Origin: Apus apus
Taxonomy: Eukaryota > Chordata > Aves > Apodiformes > Apodidae
Length of the DNA: 64,000 nt
Reading direction: 5' to 3'
Assembly: GCF_020740795.1 (NCBI RefSeq)
Contig: NC_067312.1
Span: 9,504,748-9,568,747 of the forward strand
This document shows positions 13,961 to 30,400 of this stretch, piece after piece. Each line of letters opens with the position of its first letter. The stretch's first letter is position 1. The notes under the pieces are model-generated. The model did not search any database and was not told the origin of the DNA. It saw nothing but the letters and a program-made list of their open reading frames with translations. A program made the position numbers and the translations under genes.

Positions 13961-15564
13961 CATGTCTGACACCTGAACAAGGCACCAGTCAGCCTGTCAT
14001 CTTTAGGTGGCAAACCTTAATGCTCTACAACATATTTCTTGTGCAAATGAGTTTCATCTTAAAAGATCTTAAAAGTCTGCCAGACGCTGGTAATGGGTAA
14101 GCACTTACTGTAAAAAAGAGTTAAAATTTTAAATGAAGGAACCAGCTCAAAACACAGAGTAAGATCACAGCTTGTCATCAAAGAACTCCTCCTGTTTCAG
14201 TAATAGAGCATTTTTAAAGGACATAAAGCTGGAGGAAAAAAAGGAAAGTCATCATAAATAGCAGAAACAAGTGGTTATATTTTACATATTCTGAAGGAAA
14301 TTAACTTACCACAAAATCATGCTCTAGGAGCTGATCCTCCATTTTAAAATGCTTTTAATTAGCTCTCACACCGATCTGTTCACTCTCAATGTACTTTCAA
14401 AGTGGAGAAAAGGCTGACCTTCAGAAATGCTCACTGTCAGTCACTGTGTGTAAAATAAATCACATAAAATCCCTACACAGACTATTTTAAGAACATAGCA
14501 GCCTTAGACCACCATATCTTGATCCTCATTAACCTCTGATACACTAAAGATCTTAGTGCACCATTTACTTGAAGAACACTCACATGCCCTGTTGTCCCAC
14601 TGTTGCTCACTCAGATTTACCTGACAATTTTAGATGACTCCCACTATCAAGACATGACACAAGCATCACCACATCCATATTTTAAACTACAGAAATCAAA
14701 AGTGAAGAAATCTTTTGTGACACTCCTATAAATGCAAGCTAACAAAACTACACATTTAATCGTGCAAATAATCTTAAAGTAGTAACTCTAAATCACAAAC
14801 TCTGGTCTGATACATAATTTTATTAGGCAGAATTTCAAGGGCATCAGGTAAGTGTAGTAATTGTTAACCAGTGTACAAAACCTAAACAGCACCTTGTTTT
14901 CCTGCCTATGGCTTGGTATTATGCAAGCCATTTTACTTTACAAGTTTTAAAAAGCAAAAGTTAAGAACTTACAAATCTTGTAAGCACATGTAGCAGGTAG
15001 GTGTGTTTACTCTTCTGAACAGAACTGTAACAGTGTCCTGTGCTCATTACGTGTAACCACCTTACCCCAAATGAGGCTTTAGCACAGGCTCTGTCCATGC
15101 CGAAGTATTTGCTGCTTTTTGAGATACAGAAGCAGAGGACCAGAAAGAAACCTACCTGGCAATCATATGGTAGAGAAAAGGGAGACTAACTAACTCATGT
15201 TACCAGTCATCCGTCTTTATTTCCTACTTAACGGAACATTAAGCCCTCTTTAAACTGTGATACAAAGCCAAACCTGATTTAGCCCTCCAGAAGTACATGG
15301 CTGATTTGCTTTTCCAGAGCACCACACAACATGCTTTAATCACTCTGACCTCATTCCTTGGAAACCAGGGTATTCCTGGGAAGAAAGGGGGTCAGGGCGC
15401 AGTTGCACTTTATAATAGACACAAGTTCCATAATGAGAGGTAATCTGTGCTATGACACGAGTTCATCATGTTAGTTTAACGCAGTAGGCAGGGACCTAAG
15501 AAACAGTGTTTGATGCTGCAGCAGATCCCTCTGTAAGATCATGGGATTACACCACACAAATCCC

Positions 15565-15652
15565 TGCACGCACACAGACACAGACACACACAGACACACA
15601 CACACACAGAGACACACACAGACACAGACACACAGACACACACACACACACT
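15565..15652. repeat. CA-rich microsatellite, (CA)n mixed with CACAGA
   Basis: About 85 bp of alternating CA and CAGACA units within KIF24 intron 1, about 1 kb from the promoter. The impure structure (CAGACA interruptions) indicates an old tract. Confidence 0.9.
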
Positions 15653-16256
15653 GTGGCACCAAACATTCAGCTGCCCATTAGAAGGGGTGCCGAAGCACCC
15701 CCTTTTAAAGCTACAAGGAGCACAGCCGAATACGAGCAACAGATAAAACCCTATCGTTCCAGCTTTGAAAAAGTAGTGAGAGAGGAGGAAATACTTCCAC
15801 TGCGAACTGGCAACGGTTTTGCAGCTGGAGCATCACGCAGGTCTTCTGGCAGCAACGCTCCCACGTCCTTTGCTACTGGACATAACTGATCAACGCAGCA
15901 AAACGCTGGGATTTCCCCCCCCCAAGACAAGACCGCTTTGTCTTTCAACAGAGTATTCTTCAACCGGCAAGAGGCTGCTATTTTTTTATAATCACGGCTA
16001 CACGCTAAGTATAGCCTGGTGACCTCAGCAGAAGAGACCCCATCCCACAGCTGGTCCCCGACAACTGCTGTGAAACAACAGCTGCGTGGAAACGGGAAGT
16101 GTCTCATATTCGACCGCAAGCCAGGAAAACAACCCGCGAGTTATCCTGGGATGCTGGTTATTTGAAAATTGTGCCTGAGCTTGTCCTGCCCGTAAGCCCT
16201 GCCAAATGGCTCTCGGCATTTATTTTATAGCTGTATCAAAAAAAAAAAACAGACCA

Positions 16257-16282
16257 CCCCCCCCCCCCCCCCCCCCCCCCCC
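16257..16282. repeat. Poly(C) run of 26 bases next to an A run
   Basis: An uninterrupted C tract directly follows a 12-base A run (16238-16249) at the edge of the CpG island. The complementary strand would be a G26 tract. Length in such runs is error-prone. Confidence 0.9.
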
Positions 16283-17290
16283 GGGGATGACACGCGCCCA
16301 CCGGACTTCGCCACGCGGGGATGTCCAGCTCCCCTCGCTGCGTTTAGCCCCCCAGGCTGAGGAACTTTACAGCTTCAACCCTCGGAAGAAGGGGAGCAGG
16401 GCTGAGGGGCACCCCCCCACCCCCACCCCGCCGCGCGCGGGCTCCCCTCTCACTCTTCCCTGCGCTCTCCCACCTCCTCCTTCTTCTTCCCGAAAGAGGG
16501 GGCAGCCCAGCAGCCCGCAGGCAGAGGGAAGCCGCGGCACCCCCCCGGGGCGGGGGATACCCACGAAGTCCCCCGGGAGACCCCCCCCCCCCGTCCCCCC
16601 GCCCGGGGCCGGCACTCACCGGCGCGGCGCCGCCCGGCAGCAGCCGCTAGGCCGCGTCTCCATGGCGACCGCGCCTCTCCCGCTTCAAACGCCCGCGCGC
16701 GGCCGCGCGCCGCGCCGCCCCACCAATCCGGGCGAGGGGAGGGGGCGTGTCCCGGCAGGTGAGGAACCAATCCCAGCTCTGCTCGGGCCCGGAAGGGGGC
16801 GGAGCCGAGAGCGCGGCGGAAAATGGGAGGGGGGGGGGGGAGACGGGACGGGGAGGGGCGGAGCTACCGGCAGGGGCCGTTCCCCGCTGTGATTGGCTGG
16901 CGGTGCCGTCAGTCAGGCGCCGGGCCCCGCCCACCCCGGCCGGAAGCGGTGGAGCGGGGCCTGGGCCGGGCCTGGCGGGGCTTGGCGCCGGGAGCCGGGT
17001 GAGCCGGGAGCCGGACGGCGCCGCGGGGCTCGGGAGGTGTGTGTGGGGCTCGGTGCTGGGCGCTGGCAGCGCGGGACGGGGCGCGGCGCCCGTCCCGGGC
17101 CGTCCCGGCGGGAAGCGGGAGCTGTGCCGGGCGCTGCCGGGCTCCGCAGCGCGGGCTTCTCGTGTCTCCGGCCTCTTCCCGGGAAGGGCCCGTCGCGCTG
17201 CCCGCGCGGCCTGCGGGCTGCAGCTCTCGTCCCGTGAGAGGCGTGTGCCTTCCCCTTCGCGTGCGGCTCGTTGTCAGCGTGTGCGCCAGA
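16270..17290. promoter_or_regulatory. CpG island, bidirectional promoter KIF24/NUDT2
   Basis: About 1 kb of very GC- and CpG-rich DNA separates the divergent KIF24 (-) and NUDT2 (+) genes. It holds a CCAAT at 16723-16727, another at 16767-16771, an inverted one (ATTGG) at 16892-16896, and GC boxes such as those at 16741-16745 and 16853-16860. On the minus strand the sequence TTTGAA lies at 16684-16689, just upstream of the likely KIF24 start; this is the CHR core of late cell-cycle promoters. A plausible donor for a NUDT2 non-coding exon (GG followed by GTGAGC) is at 16999. Confidence 0.75.
16620..16685 (-). other. KIF24: Probable KIF24 non-coding first exon with a short upstream ORF
   Basis: On the minus strand a strong donor (CCG followed by GTGAGTGCC) lies at 16618-16619 inside the CpG island, in the right place and orientation to splice to the acceptor at 9289. 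The exon contains an ATG at 16663; spliced to 9289 it would read 16 codons and stop at 9283-9285, before the KIF24 ATG at 9275. The 5' end of the exon is not defined by the sequence, so the upper coordinate is approximate. Confidence 0.6.
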
Positions 17291-17304
17291 GCGCTTCGTT
17301 TTGT

Positions 17305-17535
17305 ATCACAGAGTGATGTCAAGCCTGGACAGCGGAGAGCCTGCCCTTTGGCAGGGGCACCTCCCGCCGGACCGGGTCGCTCCGAGCCCCATCCAACCTG
17401 GCAATGAACACTTCCAGCCACAGCTCTTTCATCTTGAAACTGTTCCCCCTCGTCCTTACGCCCGTGTAAAAATTCCCTCCCTAGCTTTCCTGTGGCCCCT
17501 TCAGACTGCTGAAAGGCTGCTGTATATTCTCAGCT
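17305..17535 (-). mobile_element. Old CR1 LINE fragment at the edge of the CpG island
   Basis: Diverged CR1 3' sequence (GGCAGGGGCACCTCCCGCCG, then CATCCAACCTGGC, CCCTTCAGACTGCTGAAAGG). It is inserted in the NUDT2 5' intron immediately beside the promoter island. Confidence 0.75.
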
Positions 17536-18048
17536 CGGCCACTGGCATCTTGAGGACTTCCTGCTGCAGATCTGGCTTGGGCAGTTATTTCTCTGTCCCT
17601 CTTCCAGTAACACTGAGGTACTGTCTCTGTACAGAGCCTTTAGATGTTTGCAGTGGAAAAGCTTCAGTGTTAGCCACTGGATCTCCTTTTGCTCCATCAG
17701 TTGTTGTTTTTTTTTTCTCCCTGCAGTGTGGTTTGTAATATATCAGCAGCAAAGAAGTATCAGGCAGGTCATATTTCTTGCTGCTTGATAACTTTTTTTC
17801 TTTAAAGGTTTTATACAGGTTCCAGTTTTCTTGTTTTAATAGGAAGGGATGCATTTTTTTTAACAATTCAGAAATAGTTAATAGGGTGCAGTTTAATTGT
17901 GTGGTAACTGCAAAGGAATGGAGGACTTTAGCCCACACTGAAGTGTGTTTCCTATCTGAATATCACTCGTTTGTTTTACCTCCTTGTTCTTGTTCCTGCT
18001 TGATCCTCTCTGCTCTTCCACAGTTCTCCGTGCAGTTAACAGAGGGAC

Positions 18049-23692
<5,644 letters not shown>

Positions 23693-23960
23693 ATGATTTT
23701 GTGAAGGATAGGGGGAATTTTTGAAGAAGCAATTCAAATCATGAAGTAGTAGTTCTGTTCCCAGCTTCTCCGCTGATTATTGCTGTGATTATTTGTCAAA
23801 TCATTTCAGATATTGTTTGTTTGTATTGTGAATTTATGTGCATCACTGATGTACTGCAATGAAAACATTTTCCATCCAGAGAGTCTTAGTGAACAGTTGA
23901 GGTAGGGTATTTAAATGGTAAACTTGAAGTTCTTCTTTTGCCTCTTTCTTCTCACTCTTT

Positions 23961-23966
23961 AATAAA
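23961..23966 (+). terminator. NUDT2: Candidate NUDT2 poly(A) signal
   Basis: AATAAA lies 269 bp after the NUDT2 stop in AT-rich sequence. It is the first canonical hexamer after the one that overlaps the stop codon, and a more usual position for 3' end formation. Confidence 0.5.
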
Positions 23967-23969
23967 CAC

Positions 23970-26950
23970 CTTGGCCATCCATTGTCTGGGGGCCTTGGAA
24001 AGGGAAATCTCTCTGCCTAATACAGCATTTTCTGCAGGTAATGTGCAATCTTGTGTCCCTTTGAGAGCAGCTGTGTTTCTGTGGCTGCAGCCTGCCCCTG
24101 TGCATGAGCAGCGGGGCCGTGTGCACTGTTGGTGCTGTGCTATAGATACTCAGGCTGGATGGTTGCAGCATCCTGTGGTGGTACCAGAGAGGTTGCCCTG
24201 CCTCACCTTTCCTTTGGACCTCTCTTTTGTCGTTGACGGTGGTGGGAGCAGAGATTGTCAGCACTCTCATGTTCCGTTGCTCATAATGGTTCATAAGCTT
24301 TTGGATGTTTCAGTACATAAATACCAGAAAAGCATGATGGCATTGTTAACATTTTTAGGTGAGGAATGAGGTTTTCTGAATCCCAGGGAGCTCTGGGGGG
24401 GAGAAAGTGTCTCTTCTTCCCTGTGTCTTCTGTAGCCTTTGCTGCTTAGGCACTTGGACTTTGCAGAGCAAAGACATATATGAGAAAGTGGATTGTTCTT
24501 CCACTTTGTCTTACTCCTTGCTGCAGGAGTGAAACAAGGGTGATCAGCACCACATCAGACCTGGAGGAGACCTGCCATCCCAGAGATGCAGCGTAACTGG
24601 GCTGAGAAATACGGGCTGCAGTTTAGTATTAGTTACTTATCCTTTGGTGCAGCAGACATTAATAATGTTTGTACAACTGTGTCTTGCTCACCACTCTCTT
24701 ATCTTCCTGCTTTATAGAAGCCTGTTTTGTGTATGTATATATACACACACAGACAAAAAGGAATGCACTAAAAAGGGGCTTTTAATATGTGTATGTATGC
24801 ACACAAACAATTTCAGGGCACCGCTTTGCAGTCAGGTTTTATTTGGATTATGAGCCCTGTTTAAAAGCATTGCATTCAGCTGATGGCAGATCACTTTCAG
24901 TGTTTCTCAGCAGAGGGAAAGTGTCTCCCACTGTCCCCTGGTCCAGACCCAAGGCAGAATTGGCTATTTTGGAGTCTTTCTGGTGGAGATTTGGCTGATG
25001 TGCTTCTTAAGACCTCTAATGATGAACACTCACACCTTCAGCTCCTCTGTCCACACCTTGGAAAATTTGGTGTCTAGTATCTAATGTAGGTAAACCGGTT
25101 AGAAATAACTAAAAGATAACAAGCAGTGGAAGAAAGGGAGAGAAAACAGCTAAAAGCCTGTGCAGCTTCACAGTCTTATTTTTTCATTATTGTTTGAGCT
25201 ACCATTTAATCAGTGCTATGTGTGTAAACAACAGTGTTACTCCCTTTGTGTTTATGAGCAAGATTAGTATATTAAGTAGGAGTTACAGAGAGTCATTAAC
25301 AAGTCATCTCTGCCCGTTCAGCGATAATGAACACGAGCACTTGCTGCTTCGGAAAGCACAACATTGGCTGAACTCCAAGTAAGTGTTTGTGTTTTAATGG
25401 CACTGCACACATTGTGGTCCTAAAGTGTGTCAAGGTTTTGGAGGGTAGCAAGTGCTGTGCTCTGTAAGGGGATGTGCTCCTTGGACAACATCTCAAAGGC
25501 AGGCCTATTCATTGTGGTAAGAAAAGGTAGAAGGGATGTTAACTGTGGTAATTGGTGAGGCACTCTGAGTGCATTTATGTACAGAATGTATTCCCACGGA
25601 TTTTTTTGTGTAAAGTGATGCATACGCGTTTGGAAACTTGGCCCAAAAGTCCACGGACTTGTTTTAAATTGGAAACATTGGAAGTCAGAATTTAATTCGG
25701 GCTGTGTTGTTAGTGTTCACTGTTGATTGGTGAGGAAAGAGTTCTTCCCTGGCCCATCTCAAGTAGTAAAATATTTTCCCAAAGAGCATGTGGGAAACTC
25801 TCCAGTAAATAATTATAGAATAATCTGTCTGGGGAAGACTTTTTTTTCCAGACTCTATGATTTTTATGCCCCTAACCAATAAGATTTGTATTTTGTTTTT
25901 GAGACCAGCTAAGTTCTTGGTTGTAGTAGTATCTCAAGGAGTTAACTTTTTACCAGGTTGTAGATCTATGTTTGAAAATAAAAATCAGAGAATTAAAATT
26001 CCCTAGAGACCCTTGTTTCTGCCTTAGGTTAAAAAAATTAAGCTAGAGAAGTCCAAGCACCACTGAAATAGCACAACAACTTAGTTTAAGTAAAGCAAAA
26101 CATGTTGTTTTAAGTGTGAGTAAGAGACACACTCGGATATGGTTTCCCCTCCTCTACTGAACAAACACAGCAGTGCAGCTCAGTCTTGTAATTTCCTGGA
26201 TCATACAGAAGGAAAGCATAAACATGAATATTAGGAAAGCACTAGGACGTTGCAAGTTTCACTGAGTAAAAATCAGGATTGAGAGCGATGGGTCACAGGT
26301 AATTACACTCATACAGAAAATGTAAAGGCTGAAAACAGTGCCTAACTCCTTTCTAGAAAAAACAACCCATATTGTTGCTCTGGATGAGAGCACTGTATCT
26401 GTTCATTCACTGTTCCACATGCAATCAGAGACTGAAGCTGGTGTAAAAAGGTAAGGTAATGTGATATCCCCAACAATGACATTACTTGTCATTCTACATA
26501 AACAAAGACAATGTATGATCTAATAAGGTCTAATATGTTCTAAATACAGAAATATTTTTAGAGGTACATGCTCTCTAAGCAGGACTCTTGCAGTGGTGCA
26601 GAGAGGATGATGGAATACTGGCTTTTAGGTTAGAAAAATGACTTGCTGTTACTTAATTGATAACTTAGTGGGAGGAATAATTTGGCAGGTATCTGGAGGA
26701 GACTCTTTAGAGTCCTGAAGACTGTGCTTATTAGTTATGTTCTCACATTGACAAAGCAACTGAGGGCCTTCTGTGCTGGTGGCACCTAGTTTTGTCTTTA
26801 AAAGGATTTAGGAATCATCAGGACATCTGTTTTTTCACCTTTCACCTTGTCTCCAAGGATTTACTTTCTCAGTAACTGCTCAGTAGCTCCAGAATTTCAG
26901 GGCAATGGACAGTTGCAGCTGGCAAGAATCTTGGCTTCATGTAGCTAAAT
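23970..26950. other. Intergenic, NUDT2 to lectin-receptor gene
   Basis: The region between converging 3' ends contains only a short TA/CA-rich patch near 24735-24760. No gene or repeat family was recognised. Confidence 0.6.
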
Positions 26951-26956
26951 TGGGGG

Positions 26957-26962
26957 TTTATT
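26957..26962 (-). terminator. Candidate poly(A) signal of the lectin-receptor gene
   Basis: TTTATT on the plus strand is AATAAA on the minus strand, about 250 bp past the stop codon at 27211. Position and orientation fit. Confidence 0.4.
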
Positions 26963-27210
26963 AGGGTTAAATCAGCTCTGGAAGAGCTAAGCAGCAGTGT
27001 GCCTATACAAACCAAACAGTCTGCTCTGCTTGCTTCAACCTCATGCTGTGCAAGGAGATTGTTTTGAAGTGTTAAAAACAAACCAAAGCCAAGCAGTGCT
27101 TCTACAACTCCCTGTCGGAACAGCAAGCCAGGGAGGAGATGGGGTATGGTGGCCCTCTTCCTGCTGGGAAGAGTGACACAGCATGGAACAACAGCTCCAT
27201 TATTTCAGTG

Positions 27211-27418
27211 CTAGTCCATTTGATAGTTTGCATTATCAAAAAGATGAGTGACAGTCCCATCTTTCCACTCAATGAGGATCTCCCCGTGCCTCAAGGAAGG
27301 GGAGCGAGATGGTGGAAGGTACGTCTGGGGACCTCTTCGTAAGGGAGGTGGCTCCCGTAAGTCAGCTCTGCTGTTGCTGGCTGGGGAGCTCTTCAGAGCA
27401 GAGAGGATTTTCTTCTTC
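27211..27418 (-). CDS. Lectin-receptor gene exon 5: cytoplasmic tail
   Basis: A long pyrimidine tract and CTCCTAG acceptor begin this 208-nt last exon; its first base completes the Lys codon of exon 4. The tail starts KKKILSALK (stop-transfer), passes through a Pro/Arg-rich region, and ends GEILIEWKDGTVTHLF then DNANYQMD and TAG. The FDNANYQ string closely resembles the FDNPVYQ endocytosis signal of the LDL receptor and the FENTLY signal of MRC1. Confidence 0.75.
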
Positions 27419-30400
27419 CTAGGAGGAGGGAGAAGAGGGTATGTGACTCTATCTGCCTGTCTCTTGGTTGCTTGGTTGCTTCTCCATGGATCAGCAACTG
27501 TAGTACCCAAATTCCCTAAACCTTCAGGAATGGTGGCGAAGTATGAGGGGGAGAAAGCTGTGTTTGGTTGGGACACTGAGTGGGAGGGAGAAACAGGGTG
27601 ACAGAGAGGAGAAATCAGTAAGGGTGACATAGATGAGCAGAGCCATCTGCCCAGAGACAGATGCTTCAGGTGTGGGATTGGGAAGGGTGCCAAGATAAAG
27701 ACTTTTGTTTTGAGATGCCAGATGGGGAAGTGGCAAACGGAATGGACTTTAATCTCACTTACTTGTTGTAATGAACGTTGAGTGTCAGTATTATTAATCC
27801 CAGTATGAAGGCCAGGGGGCTGAGGACCAGCATGGCTGTCTTCCAGTTGGTACCTGAAAGGACATTATAGAAAACATTAACGTATTTGCTCTACCTACTC
27901 CTCTTCTTGTGCAACAGCCATGAGAGCCACAAAAATCCCCATCTGTTATGTCACTGAAGACTAGCAGATAAAAGGAAAAGGGTTTTTTTCCCATGAGATC
28001 AACACCTTACAGCTGCTTTACACTGCACAGCATCCCTCTATCAAAAACTGCTAAAAAAAGGTTTTCTTTCTTGCTAGGAAGACAATAACTATTCATGCCT
28101 CCCTGTTCTGCAGCTCTCTGGTATGAAGTTAGGGGGAAGGCACCAGTGCTAGTGGGTATCCATTTCTCGTGGTGAGCTGGGATAAAGCCTTTGCATGTTT
28201 TTACTCACTTTTATACTCCAGGCCCAGGGAAATTTGTTTAATCATTAAAAGGAATTTTTCTGATAGATACTTTGGTGCCCTTGTTCCCTACTGAGCATCC
28301 TCAGTGGGGCCCAGGGGAGTATAGCTGCACTGATGGGAAGATTAGGGGCACTGATGAACCTTCATCCACCTGGTCTCTTCCACTTCTGATCCCAGGACCT
28401 ACCTGCAAGCCTGGCCCCAGCATTTTTCCCTCGATTTCCATGGTGCTTTTTAGAGTGATTCTGGGACACATCTGAGGGGAGAAGCAGAGAGACTCAGATT
28501 AGCATCTTCCGCTGTTGGACTGGAGGAAGCTCCAGCTTCCTCCTGGGGCTGCACCTTCGTTTGTGCTGTCAAGGAAAAGAGAACTTTCTTCTTTCTCAGC
28601 ATTCCCTAGCCATAGGTATTTTTTGCTCCTGGAACATCTGATGGATGTGCTTCCAGGTTAAAACTATGGACTTATCACTGAACTACTTACCAAGGTTGTG
28701 TGAGAACAAAGCCTTGAACAACTCAGTGATAGACATGGAAGTTCTTCAGAAGTACTTGGGTACTTATCACCACTGAAAATACTTGAGTGATCTTTAGATG
28801 CTGACTACACTTTCCTTCCTGTTATTCTCACATACACATTCAGAAAAGAAAAGTGCTCACCCTTGTTTGCTGGGAGATATGCCTGTCTGGTCTTCGCTGG
28901 AGACACCGTGCTGTTAAATTTGTGAGCCAGAGGTGGGTCAGTCAAGCCCACAGAAGATTCTCTGTCCATAGCACCAATCTTTGATGTATCAGTGGTTTTA
29001 GCTTGGAAGGAAATAAAGCAAAGATGTGTGTGATTATAACTTACTTTTTGAGAAGGAACCTGGATATACTCAGTGCTTGCCCAGGGAAGGGAACCCAGCT
29101 TTGCCATGTTAGTCCTCTAGCCTGCACAGAAAGGAGGACATGGTGCAACAGTGATCACCTCCTCCTCTGTACCAGAGGCCTTCACTCCTCATAGATTTTA
29201 AAGATGAAAGGAATCCACTGCCAAAGCAGAGCTGATTTTCTGATCGTAAATAAGGTCATAGTTCTAAAAAGTATGAGTGCAACACCAGCTGTTAAAGGAT
29301 GAGTTGTGAGGAAATGGCAAGCAGAGCTGTAGTTAATCATCACAGCTATTAACAACACAGCAGATGAAGAAATGGTGGTAAATGTCTCAAGGCTCAACAG
29401 CATCCTTTGCTTTGCTAGTTTTACTACAGAAGTAGGGTATGTGGGGTAGCAATTACTGCAAGAGGTTAAGTTGTGGAAAATCTTGTGGCAGCAATAGTCA
29501 CCCCTCCCCTGCACTGATGTATGTGGCAAGACCAAGATACATCTGCCAGGTTCCTTGCTGCTTATCCTGACCTCATCCCTTCCTGTGGCATGAACATTCA
29601 CAGATATTGAGCAAACAACCTGCTTCTGAAGCAAAATTTGTCTGTCTATGGTCAGCTGAAACTTGGATAAGAAAGACCTTAACAAACACATAGGGCTTTG
29701 ATGTTATTAATGGGTCATCAGAGGTTCCCTCCAGTAGATGCTGGTCCATGGAGTTGATAGGAAGATTATCAGTGTGCAGAAGACACAGTAACTGACTGGC
29801 ACAATCTGGTTCAAAGCCTGCTCTGTGATTATCCTTGCAGCCTTATTTGGGGAGCCTAGCTTCGAGGTAGCCATGAGCTGCCAGGAACATTGCCTTGGGG
29901 AATGCAAATGCCCTTTTCACATGCCTTTTTCCCATATCTTACATGTTCCACGAATTTCCTAGCCTATATTTAACTAGCTTATTATTGTATCTAATTTGCA
30001 TTGGTGGTATTTACCTTCACATTAAATGAACACTTAACATCTGTGACTACTGCTATGTGATAATTACGTGTTAACCATCTAGCTGGCTTCTTAAAAACAC
30101 AGGTAAAAATGCTATCTTATCTGCACATGACAGCCAAAAAAGCTACTGTGTCTCCTCTTATTGCAAATTAGATATAGCCCCTTTGTGTCAGAAGGTTATA
30201 CTCATAATCCATTTGTTTATGCCAATCAGATTAATCACGTTTTCTCTTTATTTGTTTATGCAAAGCTGAAAATCTCATTGAGGCTGTCAAGCCTTAAGGT
30301 AGGGAATAGCTTCACCTAAGGGAAATAATTTCCCCTGAGGAAACTTGGGAACCTCATCACCTGCAGAGGGGACAAGCACTGAAAAGTCATTATGAGCACC

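Larger units (their letters stand above)
9290..16619 (-). other. KIF24: KIF24 intron 1
   Basis: About 7.3 kb between the first coding exon and the GC-rich first exon. It holds two CR1 fragments and a CA-rich microsatellite, listed separately. The remaining sequence, including 9.3-11.8 kb and 14.0-15.5 kb, is AT-rich with no recognisable feature. Confidence 0.65.

Noticed and set aside
15471-15889. Frames rich in Thr/His or Val/Cys over the microsatellite
   Set aside because: They are translations of CA repeats.
16206-16892. 228-codon frame across the CpG island
   Set aside because: Proline, Arg and Gly runs from C/G tracts; it crosses the poly(C) run, the KIF24 exon and promoter motifs. It is a compositional artefact.
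29182-29691. 169-codon minus-strand frame inside the lectin-receptor intron
   Set aside because: No recognisable domain, no fitting splice sites in phase with the neighbours, and not needed by the exon chain.
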